A stretch of 64,000 nucleotides of DNA from Fimenecus sp045545735 (GTDB lineage: Bacteria; Bacillota; Clostridia; Oscillospirales; Acutalibacteraceae), in contig JAZQBM010000001.1 of assembly GCA_045545735.1 (NCBI GenBank), forward strand, positions 310,001 through 374,000, in the 5' to 3' direction. Numbering within the stretch: the first letter of the stretch is position 1; every line of letters starts with the position of its first letter. A program made the position numbers and the translations under genes. Below the pieces are notes generated by a model. The model had not been told where the DNA came from. It saw only the letters and a list, made by a program, of their open reading frames with translations, and did not search any database. Of this stretch, positions 60,065 to 64,000 are shown in pieces.

Positions 60065-60493
60065 TTATTCCGAAAGAGGAATACCGACAGCGTCAGTATT
60101 AATTGAGCCTGTAAGAATTTGAATACCTTCAACAATCCCCCAAATAGATGCTGCAATTGCACTAATTCCGCATGTAAGCCACGTACCTATAAGCGTAAGT
60201 AAAAGTTGTGCAACAGCTTTCCCCGTATAACCAAGATAGAAGTTGTGAACCCCTAAACTGCCGAGCATAATGCCAAGAATTCCCGCAGCAAGTTTTGACT
60301 TTTGATTAGCGTGAGGAATTGCATTGTTCATATTAAGTCCTACACCGCAATTAGTACATACAACTGCACCCGGCATTACTTGTGCACCGCAGTTCTGACA
60401 AAATGTAGCACCTGTATTTTGAACAGGAATACCACAATTCAAGCAAACAGCTGAACCTGGTACTAATTCGTGACCACAGTTTTTACAATACAT
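60065..60493 (-). CDS. Double zinc-ribbon TM2-domain membrane protein
   Basis: The 142-residue protein begins with two zinc ribbons (CKNCGHELVPGSAVCLNCG at 3-21 and CQNCGAQVMPGAVVCTNCG at 32-50). A TM2 domain follows with two membrane helices and the motif LGSLGVHNFYLGYTGKAVAQ near residues 78-97. Such proteins are common in Clostridia. The TM2 part is found in a variety of small membrane proteins and no definite role is known. It lies 11 bp after the DUF2752 gene and ends at a terminator. Confidence 0.88.
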   Translation of the reverse strand: MYCKNCGHELVPGSAVCLNCGIPVQNTGATFCQNCGAQVMPGAVVCTNCGVGLNMNNAIPHANQKSKLAAGILGIMLGSLGVHNFYLGYTGKAVAQLLLTLIGTWLTCGISAIAASIWGIVEGIQILTGSINTDAVGIPLSE

Positions 60494-60504
60494 AACTCTA
60501 CCTC

Positions 60505-60852
60505 CTAAAAGAATAAAGATAACTGATAGATATAATTTATAATAAAACCAATCATAATCAGAGAAAACAAGACAATTGACGGAATTTTTGTTTTGCCTAT
60601 AAAAAGTTTATCATAAAACATAAACATTATTGCCAAAACAGGAATTGAAAGAAGCATTGGATGTAATCTAAATGATTCTGCAAAATTGCCATTAATAAAT
60701 GCAAAAAACGCTCTTGTCATTCCACAAGACGGACAAGGAATTCCCGTCACTCTTTTCACAAAACAACCAGTTTCTGAAAACCACATTGCTATGGCACAAG
60801 CAAATACTCCCACTAATATGAGAAATCGCTTAAATATGGTTGTTTTGCTCAT
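60505..60852 (-). CDS. DUF2752 membrane protein
   Basis: The 115-residue protein starts at the ATG at 60852, 4 bp after the peptidase stop. A longer in-frame extension would overlap the peptidase gene and does not look like coding sequence. Its core is RVTGIPCPSCGMTRAFFAFI near residues 31-50, the DUF2752 signature with two Cys, with membrane helices at about residues 10-27, 60-78 and 90-110. Function is unknown. It often neighbours TM2 proteins, as it does here. Confidence 0.83.
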   Translation of the reverse strand: MSKTTIFKRFLILVGVFACAIAMWFSETGCFVKRVTGIPCPSCGMTRAFFAFINGNFAESFRLHPMLLSIPVLAIMFMFYDKLFIGKTKIPSIVLFSLIMIGFIINYIYQLSLFF

Positions 60853-60856
60853 GGAA

Positions 60857-62080
60857 TTACTGTTTTGCACCATTATCAAACATTTCAAGCACTTTAACAC
60901 TCGCTGCATAGCAGTCTGCAAGGCAATCCTTATTAAGAGCGTCAGGAGTGTCAAGTCTTGTATGATAGAAATCAGGAAGTGCGTGGTTAAGAGCAGTAAT
61001 ACCTGTTGAACGCATACCAGCCTGAGCAAATGCTGCTGAGTCAGTTGCACCGCCAAGTGGTGGAACTACGCCTTTACCACATTTAATATTAAGCTCTTCA
61101 CAAGCTTCTACGAACAAGTCAGAAACATCTTTATCAACTTTAACTGTTGCGTTAAGGTCACGATAGTTTGCCTGCATATATTCGGGTTGAGTAATTGTAT
61201 CGTAAGAATAAACAAATGTAGGAACATCGTTAAATTCATGAGCATGTGCTTCACACCAAGCTTTTGCTCCACGAAGACCTGCTTCTTCAGAACCTGTAAG
61301 AACAACACCGATTTCTGTGTTTTCAAGTTCTATGCCTTCGTCTTTAAGCATTTTGAGAATTGCAATGCCGATATAGCAACCTGAAAGGTTATCATTAGCA
61401 CCGTCAACTACTCTCTTGCTATTCCACATAAAGTAAAGTCCAAACCAGAATGGTACAAAAACGAGTCCCCAAAGGCCAAGTTTTGTTGCAAGTGCAGGAT
61501 TTTCAGCAAAAGCACCTGCAACATTTGCAATTGCGATACCGATTGTATAGAATGCACCAACAAAGCAAACCATCATATGAATATCGAATCCAAGATATGT
61601 AAACATATATTTGAATGGCCATTCCCAAGCAGCGTCAGGGTGACCGTTGAAAATAATTCTGCGTTTAACTTCACCTGTTGGTTTTTTGAAACCTGCCGCA
61701 TTGTGACCAATCTTTTCTTTGAAACACTTATCTACTGTTTTCTTATAAAGACCGAACTGTAACACACAAAGAGTGAGTCCAAGCACGATAAATACGATTG
61801 AAAGTACAGGCATAAAGAAATATGATGCAAGAGCTAAGAAACAACAAGTAATTGTGAAGTAAATCCAACCAAAGAATGAGCCCGGATTTTCTTTAAACTC
61901 ATCAACATAAACATTGTCACAACCTAAATCTTTCAACTGGTCTGCCATATATTCGCAAGCCTGCTGTTCGCCATATGAGCCTGGAGCTCTTTTTTCAAAC
62001 TTAGTACAAATATGAGTGATTTCATCAATCATAAATTGTGCCGCTTCATCTTTTTTGTCGATAATTCTCTTTAAATCCAT
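60857..62080 (-). CDS. M28-family zinc peptidase with internal membrane helices
   Basis: The 407-residue protein starts at 62080 (AAGGGG 8 bases upstream). It has the M28 core split by four hydrophobic segments (about residues 74-120 and 175-225). Metal and catalytic motifs are FNGHPDAAWEW near residue 145, VDGANDNLSGCYIG near 233-246, LTGSEEAGLRGAKAW near residue 265-279 with the general-base Glu, SYDTI and GATDSAAFAQAG near 350. It probably acts at or in the membrane as an aminopeptidase. It has its own promoter with an inverted repeat and is followed by DUF2752 and TM2 genes. Confidence 0.85.
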   Translation of the reverse strand: MDLKRIIDKKDEAAQFMIDEITHICTKFEKRAPGSYGEQQACEYMADQLKDLGCDNVYVDEFKENPGSFFGWIYFTITCCFLALASYFFMPVLSIVFIVLGLTLCVLQFGLYKKTVDKCFKEKIGHNAAGFKKPTGEVKRRIIFNGHPDAAWEWPFKYMFTYLGFDIHMMVCFVGAFYTIGIAIANVAGAFAENPALATKLGLWGLVFVPFWFGLYFMWNSKRVVDGANDNLSGCYIGIAILKMLKDEGIELENTEIGVVLTGSEEAGLRGAKAWCEAHAHEFNDVPTFVYSYDTITQPEYMQANYRDLNATVKVDKDVSDLFVEACEELNIKCGKGVVPPLGGATDSAAFAQAGMRSTGITALNHALPDFYHTRLDTPDALNKDCLADCYAASVKVLEMFDNGAKQ

Positions 62081-62111
62081 AAAGATTCCCCTTTTCATTT
62101 TTATGAATAAA

Positions 62112-62148
62112 ATTTTAACACATTAAATCGTAAAATGCAATAATGTGT
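62112..62148 (-). promoter_or_regulatory. Promoter with flanking inverted repeat for the M28 unit
   Basis: On the minus strand TTGCAT (62140-62135) and TAAAAT (62117-62112) have 17 bp spacing. The arms ACACATTA (62118-62125) and TAATGTGT (62141-62148) form an exact 8-bp inverted repeat with a 15-bp spacer that overlaps the promoter. Confidence 0.6.
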
Positions 62149-62156
62149 GATATTTT

Positions 62157-62237
62157 TTAATGGTCACTATGTCTAATACCATTCATAATAATCAATCCCG
62201 CAAGACAAACACCTATAATAATTGCACCAAGTTTCAT
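62157..62237 (-). CDS. 26-residue membrane microprotein
   Basis: A short frame from ATG 62237 to TAA 62157 encodes a peptide of 26 residues: a single membrane helix (KLGAIIIGVCLAGLIIM) and a short charged end (RHSDH). AGGTG lies 5 bases before the ATG, and the gene sits 14 bp after the DUF4304-like gene, so it may be the last gene of that unit. The good ribosome site and hydrophobic helix favour a real peptide, but its length makes this uncertain. Confidence 0.5.
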   Translation of the reverse strand: MKLGAIIIGVCLAGLIIMNGIRHSDH

Positions 62238-62251
62238 AATTACACCTATTC

Positions 62252-62752
62252 TTAAGAAAATATTTCTTGTAATTTTGTTTTAATTTTTCGTAATAGATTA
62301 TTTAATTTTTTATCATTGTTGTTTTCGCAATCATCAAATTGAAATAACTCTTTATTATCACTTTTTTCAAACTTATCAAGCAAGATAAATGCTTTTTTAA
62401 ACTGTTTGTTTACTTCATCACAAATAGTTTCTGCGATTTCAGAGGTAAAATCTTCATCATTATAATAAAACCAACCGTCAGGCATACCATCTAATCTATA
62501 ACGATTTGATGTGCCCCATACATTTTCAGCAATCGTGTCACCAAGACAATTATTATGGTTTGAGTTAGGGAAAATGGCAGATACTTCAATTGTAAATGAG
62601 CCACCCCATTTATTAATATCAAAGCTCACAAATTCAATGCAATCATCTTTTTCTCGTCTATAATGAGGATGGTTTCCAGTAAAACCCTGTTCAAGCAAAT
62701 TTGGAATTACATTTTTATTCAAAGCTTTTAACATTATTTGTCTATTGGTCAT
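62252..62752 (-). CDS. DUF4304-like protein
   Basis: The 166-residue protein matches the DUF4304 pattern. It starts with a helix ending in an aromatic strand (NVIPNLLEQGFTGNHPHYRR), followed by DDCIEFVSFDINKWGGSFTIEV near residues 35-56 and the RYRLDGMPDGWFYYNDEDF region. The C-terminal half is helical and charged. DUF4304 proteins are often encoded near toxin-immunity or accessory genes. It follows the 159-residue unknown gene by 8 bp and shares its promoter. Confidence 0.75.
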   Translation of the reverse strand: MTNRQIMLKALNKNVIPNLLEQGFTGNHPHYRREKDDCIEFVSFDINKWGGSFTIEVSAIFPNSNHNNCLGDTIAENVWGTSNRYRLDGMPDGWFYYNDEDFTSEIAETICDEVNKQFKKAFILLDKFEKSDNKELFQFDDCENNNDKKLNNLLRKIKTKLQEIFS

Positions 62753-62760
62753 ATACTCAC

Positions 62761-63240
62761 CTACTTCTTCTTAAAGAAGTCCCTCACTTTTTGAATAAAG
62801 GATTTTACAGGAGTTTCTTCATCAGGAAAAGGCTCATCGAGAACCCAAGGAAGTGTCACATTATAAACTGTAACCGTAAAAAATTCGTCAGTTGTTTGTT
62901 CGTTTGGAACATACCAGTTATCAATTACGATGTTAAGAAAAAGGTCGCCATCAAACATATCAATTTCATATTTATCAAACTCTAAAATTTTACCCACAAC
63001 TGTATAGGATATAAAAAGATAATCAACCTCATTATTATAGGTAACCGACCCAATTTCATCCGGTCTGTCTATAAGCAATCCTAATTCTTCAAGAAATTTG
63101 GTTAGTTTTGGGAACTTTTCTCTTGACTGAACATAAAAATTACGGTCATCAGCACAGTCACATAAAGAGTGTGTTGATGAATACTTTTTAGTCTCATCTA
63201 AATCAATATCAAGAATAGCGTTTTGCTTTTTTATAATCAT
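62761..63240 (-). CDS. Unknown acidic protein, immunity-like
   Basis: The 159-residue, acidic, alpha/beta protein has features seen in immunity-type families: SLCDCADDRNFYVQSREKFP near residues 25-44, then LEELGLLIDRPDEIGSV and repeated Tyr/Phe/Asp-rich strands (YLFISYTVVG, DMFDGDLFLNIVIDNW). The C-terminus is basic (FIQKVRDFFKKK). There is no signal peptide. I cannot name its family, and no toxin gene is seen in the window. It is the first gene of a unit with a perfect-consensus promoter, so it may be strongly expressed. Confidence 0.68.
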   Translation of the reverse strand: MIIKKQNAILDIDLDETKKYSSTHSLCDCADDRNFYVQSREKFPKLTKFLEELGLLIDRPDEIGSVTYNNEVDYLFISYTVVGKILEFDKYEIDMFDGDLFLNIVIDNWYVPNEQTTDEFFTVTVYNVTLPWVLDEPFPDEETPVKSFIQKVRDFFKKK

Positions 63241-63261
63241 CTTTTCACCTACTTTTAAAAT

Positions 63262-63290
63262 ATTATATCAACTTGAGATATGTATGTCAA
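63262..63290 (-). promoter_or_regulatory. Perfect-consensus promoter for the DUF4304 unit
   Basis: On the minus strand TTGACA (63290-63285) and TATAAT (63267-63262) match consensus exactly with 17 bp spacing. The first start codon follows 21 bp downstream of the -10. Confidence 0.85.
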
Positions 63291-63371
63291 CTTATGAGCA
63301 TAATGACAAAATAGATTGTTAGAAAAATGGTAGAAAAAAAGTAGAAGTTTTAATTCAAATAACTTACAAGA

Positions 63372-63424
63372 CAAAAAAATAAAAACCTTGACTACTCCAC
63401 AAATTAAGTAAAATCAAGGCTTTT
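63372..63424 (-). terminator. Terminator after tRNA-Leu
   Basis: CCTTGA and TCAAGG, extended by a G-T pair and A-T pairs, form a stem of about 10 bp with a 22-base loop, followed on the minus strand by TTTTTATTTTTTT. It lies just after the tRNA 3' end. Confidence 0.75.
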
Positions 63425-63430
63425 GAGTGT

Positions 63431-63517
63431 TGGTGCCGGTGACCGGGGTCGAACCGGTACGGTATCGCTACCACTGGATTTTGAGTCCAGCACGTCTGCC
63501 AATTCCATCACACCGGC
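63431..63517 (-). tRNA. tRNA-Leu (anticodon CAA)
   Basis: The 87-nt class II tRNA has the acceptor GCCGGTG pairing with CACCGGC, discriminator A and encoded CCA. The anticodon loop CTCAAAA at 63485-63479 gives anticodon CAA (63483-63481), reading UUG. A long variable arm follows, and the T-loop is GGTTCGACCCC. It is a single tRNA gene with a downstream terminator. Confidence 0.95.
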
Positions 63518-63603
63518 ATTTATGTGACTGTGATATTATATGAAATTATTTTAAAAATGTCAATAGATAAGGGAACATAATTTTTGAATGTCCCCTTTAA
63601 AAA

Positions 63604-64000
63604 TTATTTGAATATATGTTTCCATTTTTCACTTTTACGGAATGAGAAATAGTCATCACCTTTACCGATAATTATATGGTCGCTAAGGTGCAACCCAATA
63701 GCATCAGTAAGGTTTGCAATATTTATGGTTGCATCAATATCTTTCTTTGACGGTGCTGTTATTCCTGACGGATGATTATGTACCAGAATTAAACTTGCAG
63801 CATTTGTTTCATAGGCTTTTTCCGCAATCAATCTTACATTCAGTGGTGTCGATTTTACAGTTCCGCTACTGATTTGAACAAAGTCCAACAAATTACATGT
63901 CGCATCAAGACACATTAAATACAGACGTTCTTCCGTAAGTCCTTTAAAATGTTTAGATGCGTATTTTGCAACCAATTCTGCACTATTAAGTGCAACGTTA
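63604..64000 (-). CDS. RadC/JAB-domain protein, 5' end cut by window
   Basis: The frame is open from the window edge, so the start lies beyond 64000; the 132 visible codons cover the C-terminal RadC/JAB domain. The metal motif is LILVHNHPSGITAPSKKDI, with a following HLSDHIIIGKGDDYFSF. The JAB fold coordinates zinc, and RadC-type genes are widespread in bacteria, often in genomic islands. The N-terminal helix-hairpin-helix part, if present, is outside the window. It neighbours tRNA-Leu. Confidence 0.9.
   Translation of the reverse strand, partial: NVALNSAELVAKYASKHFKGLTEERLYLMCLDATCNLLDFVQISSGTVKSTPLNVRLIAEKAYETNAASLILVHNHPSGITAPSKKDIDATINIANLTDAIGLHLSDHIIIGKGDDYFSFRKSEKWKHIFK

Noticed and set aside
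63431..64000. Integrated element at tRNA-Leu with RadC as cargo
   Set aside because: No integrase and no repeat of the tRNA 3' end were found in the window; RadC is cut by the edge, so an island cannot be shown.

Overview
The window is a compact, AT-rich chromosomal segment of a strictly anaerobic, spore-forming Firmicute of class Clostridia, probably a gut member of Oscillospirales or Lachnospirales. Evidence for this is the low GC content, strong GGAGG-type ribosome binding sites, TTGACA/TATAAT promoters and sporulation genes (ytfJ/gerW, spoIIID, spoIIR, a bofA-like gene). FMN and SAM-I riboswitches, RemA, a c-di-AMP cyclase, a biotin-dependent sodium-pump decarboxylase and a 2-hydroxyacyl-CoA dehydratase-type enzyme fit the same picture. 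No phage, IS element or CRISPR array was seen.

Bases 1-16.7 kb are one unbroken minus-strand run with tiny gaps or overlaps: cdaA, cdaR, an FG-GAP-like lipoprotein, a two-component pair, DUF1385, prmC, an M50 protease, scpA, scpB, DUF2953, ytfJ, a D,D-carboxypeptidase, rluB, a small unknown gene, yicC, remA, gmk, rpoZ and priA (cut by the window edge). From 16.7 to 22.2 kb follow a cysteine desulfurase/DUF3343 pair, ispF/ispD, a class I aminotransferase and a sulfatase. From 22.3 to 27 kb the plus strand carries manA and an MFS transporter, then FMN riboswitch-ribU, SAM-I riboswitch-metK and a DUF378 gene.

From 27 to 34 kb lie rqcH, nif3-like, trmK, a DUF1858 gene, ileS (with a GXHH instead of HXGH signature) and spoIIID. 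A phosphatase gene and a minus-strand group follow: a GH18-like lipoprotein, a Na/Pi cotransporter, a GH20 hexosaminidase and a glycerophosphodiesterase, then spoIIR, a probable 6S RNA and DUF1292.

The most unusual locus is 42.7-48.5 kb. A TRIC-type channel is followed by a CooC-type nickel-maturation ATPase, two dehydratase-like subunits, their activase, a 51-aa membrane microprotein and a protein resembling the middle domain of acetyl-CoA synthase without its nickel-site domain. No acyl-CoA pathway genes are nearby, so this may be an undescribed metalloenzyme system.

From 48.5 to 57.6 kb come an XRE regulator, a PH-like membrane protein, a split TauE/SafE transporter, a large GH39-like extracytoplasmic protein with carbohydrate-binding-like modules, and an oxaloacetate-decarboxylase-type sodium pump whose gamma subunit carries three copies of a 39-residue unit. 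From 57.6 to 64 kb are sfsA, a GPH sugar transporter, a zinc-ribbon/TM2 protein, DUF2752, an M28 membrane peptidase, a 26-aa membrane peptide, a DUF4304-like gene, an unknown acidic protein, tRNA-Leu(CAA) and a RadC/JAB gene cut by the window edge.

Family assignments come from motif recognition by eye. No database search was run.
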